A stretch of 64,000 bases of DNA. Origin: JBNJGB01 sp051747385. Lineage in GTDB: Bacteria; Myxococcota_A; UBA9042; PHBI01; JACKFB01. Under the pieces are notes generated by a model that saw nothing but the letters and a program-made list of their open reading frames with translations, had not been told where the DNA came from and did not search any database. The position numbers and the translations under genes are program-made. Every line of letters begins with the position of its first letter. The stretch's first letter is position 1. Shown one piece after another: positions 53,288 through 61,640 of the stretch. The stretch is from contig JBNJGB010000003.1 in NCBI GenBank assembly GCA_051747385.1, forward strand, positions 186,001 through 250,000. Direction: 5' to 3'.

Positions 53288-54382
53288 ATGGCTCGACCGT
53301 GGCTCGCGGCGATCCCAGCCGCCCTGACCCTGTGCCTCGCGTGGACACCGGCCCGCGCAGCCGACCGCACGAAGGCCTTCCGGGGGCCCGACGAGGCGGT
53401 GACGGACGCGCACCTGTCTCCGGCGCTGGCGGACGACGAGGCGGCCTGGGAGAAGCTGATCTTCGAGGCCTATTTCCCAGGCGGCGTGGAGGTGTACTGG
53501 TCCGCGCGGTTCACCAACCTGGGCCCGGGCGACGGCAAGGCGACGGTGAAGTCCCGCGTGAAGGGCGGCGATCTCGGCGCACAGGAGTCGCAGGAGAAGG
53601 CCGACGAGGGCGACTACACGGCCTCGGGCCCGCCCCCGCGGATCGAGATCGGCGATCACGCGCTGTCCGGGGGCGTCGAGCGCGTCCACGTCGAGGGCGC
53701 GGGGAAGGGCTACAGCTTCGCCCTGGACTTCGAGCCGACCGTGAAGCCCTGGCGACCGGGGGACGGCCGGGCGAGGTTCCCGCGCGGCGGCTACTACGAC
53801 GTGACCCTGGCGGTCCCGAAGGGGAAGGTGACCGGGACGATCACCGTCGACGGGAAGGCGCAGAAGGTCGAGGGCTACGGCTACGGGATGCACACGCACG
53901 GCACGCTGTCGCCCCACGAGCAGGCCAAGCGCTGGACGAAGCTGCGCACGCTGGAGGGGGACTCGGTCGTGCACATGGCCGAGTTCGTGACCCCGGACAA
54001 GCTGGGCGCCGAGACCGTCGGCTGGCTCTACATCGCCCACGACGGCCGCGTCGTGGCGGCCACGAGCGACTACGAGCAGGGCTACGGGAAGTTCGGGAAG
54101 GACGCGGAGGGAGGCCCCGGCTACGAGGTGCCCCGGACCCTCGTCCTGCGGACGGAGGACGGCGGGGACAAGGTCGTGCTGGCCATGGAGGGGCGCGGCC
54201 GGTACGACAGGACCGACGAGCTGGAGCGGATGAGCAAGCTGGAGCGCCTGGTCGTCAAGCGCTTCGCCTGGCCCATCCGCTACGCGTGGAAGGCCCGCTG
54301 GCGCCTGAAGACCGAGGGCGAGCCCCCGGTGGAGGCCGAAGGAGACGAGATGCGCTTCGAGATCACCCACCTGAACCCGTGA
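53288..54382 (+). CDS. Secreted lipocalin-like protein (CrtC/Svf1-like fold)
   Basis: A 364-residue protein with a signal peptide ending near ARAAD. Two beta-rich halves have the layout of the AttH/CrtC/Svf1 superfamily, including a central GYGYGMHTHGTL histidine segment in the place of the family's GYHDHNWG-type motif. Members bind or modify hydrophobic molecules (carotenoids; ceramide transfer by Svf1). The gene overlaps the next by four bases (GTGA), coupling it to a CDP-alcohol phosphatidyltransferase. A periplasmic lipid-binding role is inferred. Confidence in the fold is moderate. Confidence 0.55.
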   Translation: MARPWLAAIPAALTLCLAWTPARAADRTKAFRGPDEAVTDAHLSPALADDEAAWEKLIFEAYFPGGVEVYWSARFTNLGPGDGKATVKSRVKGGDLGAQESQEKADEGDYTASGPPPRIEIGDHALSGGVERVHVEGAGKGYSFALDFEPTVKPWRPGDGRARFPRGGYYDVTLAVPKGKVTGTITVDGKAQKVEGYGYGMHTHGTLSPHEQAKRWTKLRTLEGDSVVHMAEFVTPDKLGAETVGWLYIAHDGRVVAATSDYEQGYGKFGKDAEGGPGYEVPRTLVLRTEDGGDKVVLAMEGRGRYDRTDELERMSKLERLVVKRFAWPIRYAWKARWRLKTEGEPPVEAEGDEMRFEITHLNP

Positions 54383-55521
54383 CCGCCGCCGCCACCGTGT
54401 TCGAGACGATCGGGGCGACGGCGCCCCTGGTGATCCTGCCCGCCGAGGACGGCCCGCGGGTCGTCGGCCTGCCGGCCCGCGAGCGAAACGCCCGGGTGGT
54501 GGAGCGCGTGAAGGCCGAGGAGGGCGGTCGGCAGGATCTGGAGGCGGCCGCGGCGGATCGGCCGACGCTCGTGGTGCCTCCCGACGTCACGTTCACGCCG
54601 GCGCTCGTGGAGGCCTTGCCGACGCCGGACCGGGCCGTGCGCGTGGAGGCCGGGGAGGGTGGCCCCGCGCTCGTGTGGGGGCCTGCCGGGGCGGTGCGCG
54701 AGGCGCTGGACTCCGCCGCCGGGCTTCCGCGGTGGGAGGCCCCTGCCGGCGCCGTCCTTCCGCTGAGCGACGACGAGGCCCGCCGAGCCGCGCGCGACGC
54801 GTTGCTCCGACAGGCGCAGAAGCCGACAGACGGCGTGGTGAGCCGGAACCTCAACCGCCCCGTGAGCCGGTTCTTCAGCCGGATCTTCCTGGGGCTGGGC
54901 ATGAACCCGGATCACGCCAGCGTCGTGAGCCTGACCATCGGCCTCGCGTGCGCATGGTTCGCCGCCCAGGAGGGCTGGTGGACCATGGCCCTCGCGGGGT
55001 TGTTGTTCCAGACGGCCTCGGCGTTCGACGGGGTCGACGGCGAGATGGCCCGCGTGCGCCTCGCGGAGTCGCCGCGCGGCGCCTGGATCGACACGGCCGT
55101 GGACAACGTCACCTACGTGGCGTGCCTCGTCGGCGTGACCATCGGCTGGATCCGCGAGGACCCCGGCACGTTCGGCCTGGCGCTCGCGGGCGTCGTCCTG
55201 GTGGGCGTGCCCGCGGTGCTCGGGATGCTCGTGCGCTTCGTGCGGCGGTACGGGGAGGGCTCCCTGGTCTTCGTGGACCGCACCGTGGCCCGCGCCGCCG
55301 AGGCGACGGGCCGGCCGAGCCTCCGCCTGGCGCGCCTGTTCTTCCTCGCCCTCCGGCGCGACGTGTTCGCGCTGCTCTTCTTCTTCGTGAGCCTCACGGG
55401 GAGCCGCGCCGCCGTCCCCGCCATGGTGGCCGTGGGCCTGGCCGGCGCCCTGCTGACCTTCGGCTGGCACCGCCGGCGCCTGGTGGACGCTGCTCGGGAC
55501 CTCGCGGCGGAGGCCCCGTAG
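54379..55521 (+). CDS. CDP-alcohol phosphatidyltransferase with N-terminal extension (DIPPS-like)
   Basis: A 380-residue protein from GTG 54379. The first 150 residues look like a worn NTP-transferase-type domain. Then KPTDGVVSRNLNRPVS leads into a six-helix CDP-alcohol transferase with the complete D-x2-D-G-x2-A-R-x8-G-x3-D-x3-D motif (D217 to D242). This layout recalls bifunctional IPCT-DIPPS proteins, in which CDP-inositol is joined to a second inositol phosphate; the cytidylyltransferase half may here be replaced by the separate gene at 49006. The alternative is an ordinary phosphatidyl-group transferase. A long inverted repeat overlaps the stop. Confidence 0.72.
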   Translation: MTAAATVFETIGATAPLVILPAEDGPRVVGLPARERNARVVERVKAEEGGRQDLEAAAADRPTLVVPPDVTFTPALVEALPTPDRAVRVEAGEGGPALVWGPAGAVREALDSAAGLPRWEAPAGAVLPLSDDEARRAARDALLRQAQKPTDGVVSRNLNRPVSRFFSRIFLGLGMNPDHASVVSLTIGLACAWFAAQEGWWTMALAGLLFQTASAFDGVDGEMARVRLAESPRGAWIDTAVDNVTYVACLVGVTIGWIREDPGTFGLALAGVVLVGVPAVLGMLVRFVRRYGEGSLVFVDRTVARAAEATGRPSLRLARLFFLALRRDVFALLFFFVSLTGSRAAVPAMVAVGLAGALLTFGWHRRRLVDAARDLAAEAP

Positions 55522-55544
55522 CGACTCACTCCGCCGCGAGGTCC
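55497..55544. terminator. 16-bp perfect inverted repeat over the stop codon
   Basis: GGACCTCGCGGCGGAG (55497-55512) pairs perfectly with CTCCGCCGCGAGGTCC (55529-55544). The stop codon of the CDP-alcohol transferase lies in the 16-base loop. No T run follows, so it may terminate or stabilise transcripts from either side. Confidence 0.6.
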
Positions 55545-55643
55545 ACCGCGCACTTGGAAGGACGGGTTCCGAGCGATGTGCTCGGTCAGCCGTCCGGGCC
55601 GAAGCAGCAGGCTCGCGCGCTGGGTCGTGCAGGTGCCCGAGGC

Positions 55644-56408
55644 TCAGGAGCGCGCCCAGAGGCTGCGCTCCTGCAGGAGGGCCTTCAGGACCGAGGGGCG
55701 ATCCGTGATCAGGCCGTCGACGCCCAGGTCCAGCAGCCGGCGCATCTCGTCGGCGTCGTTCACCGTCCACACGTGGACCTGGAGGTCCCGGCGATGGGCT
55801 GCGCGCACGAAGCGGGACGTCACGACGGGGATCCCCTTGTGGCGGACGGGGACCTGCGCGCAGTCGGCCGCGAAACGGCCGGTCGGCAGGCCGAGGGAGC
55901 ACCCCACGAGCCGCAGCACCTCCCGCGGGCCCATGGAGGTGCACAGCCGCGGGCCGAGCCGGCGTCGCATCCGGCGGAGGCGGTGGTCGGAGAACGAGCC
56001 GACGCACACCCGGTCGAGGGCGTCGTGGCGCTCGAGGATCGCCGCCAGGGGCTCGACCGCGGCGTCGCTCTTGGGGTCGATGTTGATCCGCGCGTCCGGG
56101 AGGGTGGACAGGAGGTCCTCGAGGCGCGGGATCGGCTCGGTGCCGCCCACGCGAGCGCGCCGCACCTCGGACCAGGGCAGGTCCGCCACGCGGCCCGTCC
56201 GATCGGTGACCCGGTCCAGCACGTCGTCGTGGAAGGCGAGCAGTACGCCGTCGGAGGTGAGGTGGGCGTCCGTCTCCAGGTAGCGGAAGCCGAGGCGGAA
56301 GGCCGCCTCGAAGGCCGCCAGGGTGTTCTCGGGCGCCTCCTCGGCTCCTCCGCGGTGGGCGAAGGCGAGGACGCCGGTGTGGTCCAGGAAGGGATGTCGC
56401 GGGGCCAT
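55644..56408 (-). CDS. Glycerophosphodiester phosphodiesterase
   Basis: A 254-residue TIM-barrel enzyme of the GDPD family. The signature is AHRGG...ENTLAAF near residues 17-33, ETDAHLTSDG with the metal ligands and HDDVLDR with the second catalytic His. The C-terminal VWTVND and GVDGLITDRP blocks are present. There is no signal peptide, so it acts in the cytosol, cleaving deacylated phospholipid headgroups to glycerol-3-phosphate and an alcohol. It sits among lipid headgroup genes, which suggests turnover of the same lipid. It converges on the CDP-alcohol transferase. Confidence 0.9.
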   Translation of the reverse strand: MAPRHPFLDHTGVLAFAHRGGAEEAPENTLAAFEAAFRLGFRYLETDAHLTSDGVLLAFHDDVLDRVTDRTGRVADLPWSEVRRARVGGTEPIPRLEDLLSTLPDARINIDPKSDAAVEPLAAILERHDALDRVCVGSFSDHRLRRMRRRLGPRLCTSMGPREVLRLVGCSLGLPTGRFAADCAQVPVRHKGIPVVTSRFVRAAHRRDLQVHVWTVNDADEMRRLLDLGVDGLITDRPSVLKALLQERSLWARS

Positions 56409-56607
56409 CTGTCACCTCGCCCGGGCCGGGGGCGCGTACCCGACCCGAAGCTCGCCTGCTCGCCGGGGGCGCTCCTAACCTGGGAGCGTGGGCCCTCGTT
56501 CATCGGCCGGCGGGCCCGCCCGACCCGTCCCGCGGGTCGTTCCCCCTCAGCATCGAAAGGGTTGCCGTCATGGTGGAGCCTTGGAACGTGAAGGGCCAGG
56601 CGGCGTC

Positions 56608-56742
56608 ATGAACATCTGGTGGATGCTGGCGCTGACGATCTTCGGGCTGGTGGAGAAGGTCGCCCCCGCCCCGGTGTGGACGGGGCGGGTGGCCGGCCTG
56701 GCGATGATCGGCTGGGGCGTCTTCGCCCTCGCCGGCGCCTGA
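56608..56742 (+). pseudogene. C-terminal remnant of a DUF2182-like membrane protein
   Basis: A 44-codon frame (MNIWWMLALTIFGLVEK...) resembles the last two helices of DUF2182 predicted metal-binding membrane proteins (MNL.WM..LT...LLEK pattern). Upstream sequence shows no matching N-terminus, so it is probably a leftover. It could still encode a tiny membrane protein; AAGGGCCAGG upstream is a weak ribosome site. Confidence 0.4.
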
Positions 56743-56749
56743 GGGCACG

Positions 56750-57724
56750 TCAGCCCACGACCTCCGGTACCGCCTCGGGTCCGCGCTGGGGGCGCCACTG
56801 GTCGAGGGAGGAGGCCCGACGGACGCAGGCGATGGTGCAGCGATCCTCGCAGCCCTTGGGCGCCTCGAAGCCGCGGTGCAGGGCGGCGCGACCGTATGCG
56901 AGGACGTCGGTCCCGGGGTCGCCGCGCCGCTGGCTGCAGTACGAGACGACGCCGTGCTCGTCCACGTAGAGGTAGCGCCCGCCGGCGCGGCACTTCCAGG
57001 GCGCCTCGCCCGTGCGGATCATGCGCGCCTCCCAGCCCTCTCCGGCGCGGTGGAACACGCTCTTGCGGCTGCGGCGCGTCAGCTCGGCGTACAGGGTCGC
57101 CAGCTCGTCGCCGGCGAGGCCGGGATCGAGCTGGCCCTCCCCGTCGTGCATGAGGCCCACGGTCATGAAGAAGCCCAGACGCTCCACCTCGTCCACCAGC
57201 CGGCGCGTGTCGTCCGGCGGGCACGAGCCCAGGACCGCGTTCACGTTCACCGAAAACCGGGCGTGCTCGGCCAGGAGCTCGAGGCGGGGGCCGATCTTGG
57301 ACAGGGACTTCTGGCTGACCTCGTTGGGCTCCAGGTTGTCGATGGAGATCTGCAGCAGCGTGAGCCCGGCGTCGTCCAGCCGCCGGATCCACTTCCGGGT
57401 CACCGGGTAGCCGTTGGTGATGGACGTGCAGACCATCCCGTGGCCCACCGCGCGGGCGACGAGGTCGTCCAGCCGGGGGTGCAGGAGCGGCTCGCCGCCG
57501 GTGAGCGTGAGCACCAGCGTCCCCAGGGACGCCAGGTGGTCGATCCGCTCCGCCAGCACCTCGTAGGGCACGGGCTGCGACACGCTGTCGTACTCGTTGC
57601 AGTAGCCGCAGGCGAGGTTGCAGCGGCGCGTGACCACGACCTGCGCCAGCATGGGTCGGGCCGGGTCGGCCAGGGCGCGGACGCCTCGGCCGAGCGCGAC
57701 GAGGGGGCGCGGGGGCAGGAGCAT
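56750..57724 (-). CDS. Radical SAM protein with C-terminal SPASM-like cysteines
   Basis: A 324-residue enzyme. The radical SAM cluster motif CNLACGYC is at C35, C39 and C42, directly followed by NEYD, and GGEPLLHP binds SAM. Auxiliary cysteines at the C-terminus (KCRAG, SYCSQ, GCEDRC, IAC) suggest one or two further [4Fe-4S] clusters, as in SPASM or twitch proteins. The start overlaps the stop of the CDP-alcohol transferase (TGATG). It shares the CNxxCxYCNEYD signature with the other radical SAM gene of this operon, implying common origin. Substrate unknown; a lipid headgroup or small peptide are both possible. Confidence 0.8.
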   Translation of the reverse strand: MLLPPRPLVALGRGVRALADPARPMLAQVVVTRRCNLACGYCNEYDSVSQPVPYEVLAERIDHLASLGTLVLTLTGGEPLLHPRLDDLVARAVGHGMVCTSITNGYPVTRKWIRRLDDAGLTLLQISIDNLEPNEVSQKSLSKIGPRLELLAEHARFSVNVNAVLGSCPPDDTRRLVDEVERLGFFMTVGLMHDGEGQLDPGLAGDELATLYAELTRRSRKSVFHRAGEGWEARMIRTGEAPWKCRAGGRYLYVDEHGVVSYCSQRRGDPGTDVLAYGRAALHRGFEAPKGCEDRCTIACVRRASSLDQWRPQRGPEAVPEVVG

Positions 57725-58683
57725 CAGGCCACCTCCGCGTCGGCGGGGATCACACCCTCGTGGCGCAGCTCGGCGACGGCCCGGGCGGTGGCCCGGCGCT
57801 GCCACATCAACGCCGCCAGGAACAGCACGTTCATGACGGTGAGCCGGACCCACAGGTACGCGTCGATGCGGTCCGCCATGGCGAACATGGCGAACAGGTA
57901 GCTGTGGGGCGCGAGGGACACGGCGGCCCAGAGCTTCATCGGGCCCAGGTGGTGGCGGCGCCAGATGTGGGCAGTCCGGGCGGTGGTGGGCGGGAGCGTC
58001 TCCCGGATGCGCGCCAGGGGATCGAGCCAGGAGATCAGCTTTTCCTGCTGGCGCATGTAGGGGATCAGGATGAGGCGCACGGCGATGCGGACCGGGAGCG
58101 GCTCGAGGTGGAGATCCCGGGCGCGGTCCTCCACGGCGTCGGCGCACTCGGCCTCGCCGCCGGCTCCGGGGCGGGTCATCCGCATGTAGGACTCCTTGTA
58201 GAAGTCGTACAGGGCCAGGTGGACCAGCGTCATCAGGACGGCGGGGACGGCCACGATCACGTCGGTCGTGGTGCCGGCGTCCGTGAAGGCCAGGTGGTAG
58301 ATGGCCGCGAAGACGGTGGCCCCGGCCACGATGGCGTCGGCGGCCCCGTCCACGGCGCGCCCGTACTGGGACTGGATCCCACGCGCCCGTGCCGCGAGGC
58401 CGTCCGCCCCGTCGAGGATCGCGGCGGTCCAGAGGAGGATCCCGCCGGCCATCATGCAGGCGGAGGTCCCGCAGACGAAGCCGACGCCCGCGAGGACGCC
58501 CACGACCGTGGCCAGCAGGGTGATCTGGTTGGGGGTGATGGAGGTCCGCCAGGTGGCGGCGACGAACGCGTAGGCCAGGGGCCGGTGGAACCAGATGTTG
58601 ACCGGATCCTCCACGTCCCGGGACTTGAGGAGGGTTCGGAGCGGGGGGAGGCCGGGGGCGGCCGTGGCGGTGTGCTGTGTCAT
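57724..58683 (-). CDS. CDP-alcohol phosphatidyltransferase between two radical SAM genes
   Basis: A 319-residue membrane enzyme. ITPNQITLLA opens the first core helix and the catalytic DG..DG..AR......G...D...D motif runs from D91 to D116 with every aspartate present. A soluble insertion (about residues 165-235) is rich in Arg and Glu, before two or three more helices. It should transfer a phosphoalcohol from a CDP-activated donor to an alcohol acceptor. It overlaps both neighbours by 1 and 4 bases, so the three proteins are made together. It is unlike the other transferase at 54379 outside the core motif. Confidence 0.82.
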   Translation of the reverse strand: MTQHTATAAPGLPPLRTLLKSRDVEDPVNIWFHRPLAYAFVAATWRTSITPNQITLLATVVGVLAGVGFVCGTSACMMAGGILLWTAAILDGADGLAARARGIQSQYGRAVDGAADAIVAGATVFAAIYHLAFTDAGTTTDVIVAVPAVLMTLVHLALYDFYKESYMRMTRPGAGGEAECADAVEDRARDLHLEPLPVRIAVRLILIPYMRQQEKLISWLDPLARIRETLPPTTARTAHIWRRHHLGPMKLWAAVSLAPHSYLFAMFAMADRIDAYLWVRLTVMNVLFLAALMWQRRATARAVAELRHEGVIPADAEVA

Positions 58684-59717
58684 GACCGCCCCCCGGCGCC
58701 GCCGGTGGCCAGGGCCGCGCGGAGCCGCCGTGCGCCGCGTCGGCGGAGGCGTCCCATCGCGGCGCGGGCGCCGTGGCGGATCTCGCGGCCGAGGTACGTC
58801 GCGGGATCGCTCACGGCGAGCGACATTTCTGCGGTGCAGTACACGCCGCAGTCCGTCTGGCAGGACTTGGGGTGGTCGTAGGCCCGGAGGGCCTCCGGCG
58901 TCACGTCCATGATGTCTCTCTCGGTTCGGACCTGGCTGCAGAGCCAGAAGCGCCCCTGAGCGGACACGAAGAAGTACTTGTAGCCCGCGACGCAGGACCA
59001 GTCGAGGCGCTCGCCCGTGAGCATGGCCCGCTGATAGGCGATGACGTTCCAGCTCGAGTGGATGCGGGCGCCGGAGGCCTTGAGCGCCGCTTGCCGCTCC
59101 AGGGCAGCCAGGAGCTCGTCGCGGCGGGCCGGATCGCGCAGCGTCCGGTCGTGGATCAGGTCGTCGTGGATGAGGCGCGCCGCCACGGGCACGTCCCGCT
59201 CGAGGCAGGACTCGAGGACCCGGTCCATCTCGCCCACGGTCTCGCCCGACAGCACGCCGGCCACGTTCAGGCGGACGGGCGAGTCCTCGAACCAGTCCAG
59301 TTTGTGCAGGACGGTCTTGAGGGACTTGCGCGTGAACGGGATGGGCGTCATCCGGTCCACGGAGATCTGGAGGCCGTCCAGGCCGGCGTCGCCCAGGTCC
59401 CGCAGGAGGTCGCGGGTCAGAGGGAACGCGTTGCTCGACATGCTCACCCAGTCGAAGCCCAGGCGCTTGGCCTCCCGGACGATCGGGACGATGTCCGGGT
59501 GCAGCAGGGGCTCTCCGCCCTGGAGGCCGAGCCGGACGACGCCGAGATCGCGGATCTTCCGGAGATAGCGCGTCAGGCGCTCGAGGGGCGGGTGGGGCTG
59601 GGAGTTGTCGTACTCGTTACAGTATTGGCAGTCGAGGTTGCACTGGTCGGTGACGTACAGGTGGGCCGTCCACGGCCTGTCGTCGAACAGGCGCAAGGCG
59701 TCCCGTGCGGACTTCAT
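58680..59717 (-). CDS. Radical SAM protein, first gene of the coupled trio
   Basis: A 345-residue enzyme with CNLDCQYC (C26, C30, C33) followed by NEYD, and GGEPLLHP. C-terminal cysteines (SCVAG, LCSQ, SCQTDC, YC) again suggest auxiliary clusters. It parallels the protein at 56750 through the whole core but has a different tail with a basic amphipathic end (REIRHGARAAMGRLRRRGARRL) that may touch the membrane. It overlaps the transferase as ATGA. It lies 64 bases after the flippase gene. Confidence 0.8.
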   Translation of the reverse strand: MKSARDALRLFDDRPWTAHLYVTDQCNLDCQYCNEYDNSQPHPPLERLTRYLRKIRDLGVVRLGLQGGEPLLHPDIVPIVREAKRLGFDWVSMSSNAFPLTRDLLRDLGDAGLDGLQISVDRMTPIPFTRKSLKTVLHKLDWFEDSPVRLNVAGVLSGETVGEMDRVLESCLERDVPVAARLIHDDLIHDRTLRDPARRDELLAALERQAALKASGARIHSSWNVIAYQRAMLTGERLDWSCVAGYKYFFVSAQGRFWLCSQVRTERDIMDVTPEALRAYDHPKSCQTDCGVYCTAEMSLAVSDPATYLGREIRHGARAAMGRLRRRGARRLRAALATGGAGGRS

Positions 59718-59781
59718 GGGAGCTCTCCTTCACGGTCCCCTTCCCGTGCGCCGCGCACCATACTCCATCGCCCGACTTTCG

Positions 59782-61320
59782 TCAGCGAAGACCTGGGAGG
59801 CGCAGGAGCAGGCTGCGGGCTCGGCCCACGAGATGGCATTCCTCGGGCTCGGTCGCGCCGAGCAGGAGCAGTGTGGCGTACGCGGCGATCATGGCCGCCA
59901 GGAGCAGGATCTTCCAGGGCAGGGGGACGGGCGCCGCGAAGTGCAGCACGGCGCCGAACGCCGCGAACGTCACGGCTGCGGCGATCAGGGGCCAGGCGAG
60001 GTGGCGTCCGAAGGGGTGCACCCCGGCGTACCAGCGCCCGGCGACGACCCGTGAGCCGCTCAGCACGACGTACGCGACCAGCGTGGCGGCGGCGGCGCCC
60101 GGGAGGCCCAGGCGCGGGATCAGGACGAGGCCCACGCCCACGTTGATCGCGCCTACGAGGAAGGCCAGGGCCGCGTTGAGGCCGGTGTGGCCGGCCATGA
60201 CCAGGAGGTTCTCGGAGGCGTGGAGCGCGGCCAGGATCGTGTGGGCGCTGGCGAGCACCAACAGCGCGATCTCGGCCTCCCGCCCCGAGACGTCGAAGAT
60301 CGCGAGGGCCTCCGGCGCGAAGAGCGTCAGGGCCAGCAGGGGCAGGAGCGAGCCGGCCAGGAGCCAGCGGGTGGCCAGCCCGTAGTGCCGGGCGAGGCGG
60401 CGGCGATCGCCCACGTGGTGAAGCTCCGCGAGGATCGGGGCGGTGATGGGTTCGAAGGCCTGCCAGACGCGCTTGACGACGCTGATCAGCTCGACGATCA
60501 GGCCGTAGACGCCCACGGCGCCGCCGCTCATGAGGATCCCGAGCAGGAAGAGATCGGTCTTGGACACCAGCACGTTCAGGGCGTCCATGGCCCCCAGGGG
60601 AAGGGAGAAGCGGATCACCGCGCGGCGGCGATCGGGAGCGGGGGCGCGGCCGCGGAAGGCGTCCCTGCCGACGACCCGCCGGACGGCGACGGCGGCGGCC
60701 ACGGCGGCGACACCCCAGGCGCCGACCTGGGAGGCCACGAGGGAGAGGGGATCCGCCGGCCGGACCGCGTACAGGAGCACGGCGAAGCCCAGGAGCGCGA
60801 AGGGCTCCACGGCGCCCCGGATCAGGGCGTCGGGGCCCATGCGGCGGCGGGCCCGGACGCCGGCCAGGAGAATCTCGAGCACGACGATGAGGGGCAGGCC
60901 GGCCGCGGCGAGGCGGATCGGATCGACCAGGTGCGGATCGTCGAACACGGTCCGGGCGAGGAAGGGCGCGGCCAGGGCGAGGCCCACGCCGAAGACGAGC
61001 GACAGCGCCAGGCCGAGCAGGACGTGATAGCGCAGCATCCCGCCGGGCTGGTCGCCGCCCCGGGTGGCCTCCCGGACCAGGCTGCGGTCGAGGCCGAAGC
61101 GGGCGACCTTGGTGGTGACCTCGGCGGCGCCCATGGCCAGGAAGTACAGGCCCAGGGCCTCGGCGCCGTAGAAGTGGGCCGCGAAGAGCACGAACAGGGC
61201 CCGGCTCGCCTTCACGAGGGTGCCGAAGGCGTTGACGAGGACCCCGCGAGCGAGGTCGGCGGCGTCCCGGACCTCGGCGTCGTCGCCGGGTCCGCTCCGG
61301 GGGTCGCGCGGCTCCGTCAT
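59782..61320 (-). CDS. Polysaccharide/lipid flippase (MOP superfamily)
   Basis: A 512-residue membrane protein with about 14 helices. The N-terminal VLVNAFGTLVKASRALFVLF opening and the Arg/Lys-bearing GLDRSLVREATR resemble Wzx-type members of the oligosaccharidyl-lipid flippase family. It would move a lipid-linked product across the inner membrane. ATG 61320 begins an acidic cytosolic tail; earlier codons overlap the upstream repeat and are unlikely. It probably heads the transcript that continues into the radical SAM and CDP-alcohol transferase genes. Confidence 0.8.
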   Translation of the reverse strand: MTEPRDPRSGPGDDAEVRDAADLARGVLVNAFGTLVKASRALFVLFAAHFYGAEALGLYFLAMGAAEVTTKVARFGLDRSLVREATRGGDQPGGMLRYHVLLGLALSLVFGVGLALAAPFLARTVFDDPHLVDPIRLAAAGLPLIVVLEILLAGVRARRRMGPDALIRGAVEPFALLGFAVLLYAVRPADPLSLVASQVGAWGVAAVAAAVAVRRVVGRDAFRGRAPAPDRRRAVIRFSLPLGAMDALNVLVSKTDLFLLGILMSGGAVGVYGLIVELISVVKRVWQAFEPITAPILAELHHVGDRRRLARHYGLATRWLLAGSLLPLLALTLFAPEALAIFDVSGREAEIALLVLASAHTILAALHASENLLVMAGHTGLNAALAFLVGAINVGVGLVLIPRLGLPGAAAATLVAYVVLSGSRVVAGRWYAGVHPFGRHLAWPLIAAAVTFAAFGAVLHFAAPVPLPWKILLLAAMIAAYATLLLLGATEPEECHLVGRARSLLLRLPGLR

Positions 61321-61438
61321 CGCGTCGGGTGTGGGCGCGGGGCCGGACTGGGAGCACGCTCTCGCATGCCGGGGACCGTAAGCCGCCGGAAGCGGCGGCG
61401 CCAGTGTTCTGTGGGCGGGCCGGCGGGGCGGGGGGCCA

Positions 61439-61593
61439 GGGCAATCGCAAAGTCGGAGAGGTGTGGGTTGCCCGGCGGCATGCCGCCCGGCGCCGGATTG
61501 CACCCGCTCGGAAACAATATTGCGCGTCCGAGAGCAGGCAAGGGCACGGGCAAGGGCACGGGCAAGGCAGGGCGGTCGACTTTGCGACCGCCC
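61439..61593 (+). repeat. MITE-like repeat, copy D
   Basis: A 155-bp copy, with GGGCAATCGCAAAGTCGGA at the left and the matching inverted end at the right. It has five hexamers alternating CAAGGG and CACGGG. The flanks are G-rich and show no clear duplication. It fills most of the spacer between the divergent flippase and mlaE genes, so it may affect both promoters. Confidence 0.87.
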
Positions 61594-61640
61594 TGGCGGG
61601 TGGGGTTGCGGGGAGTGGGGGTGCGCTCTAGCGTCACACT

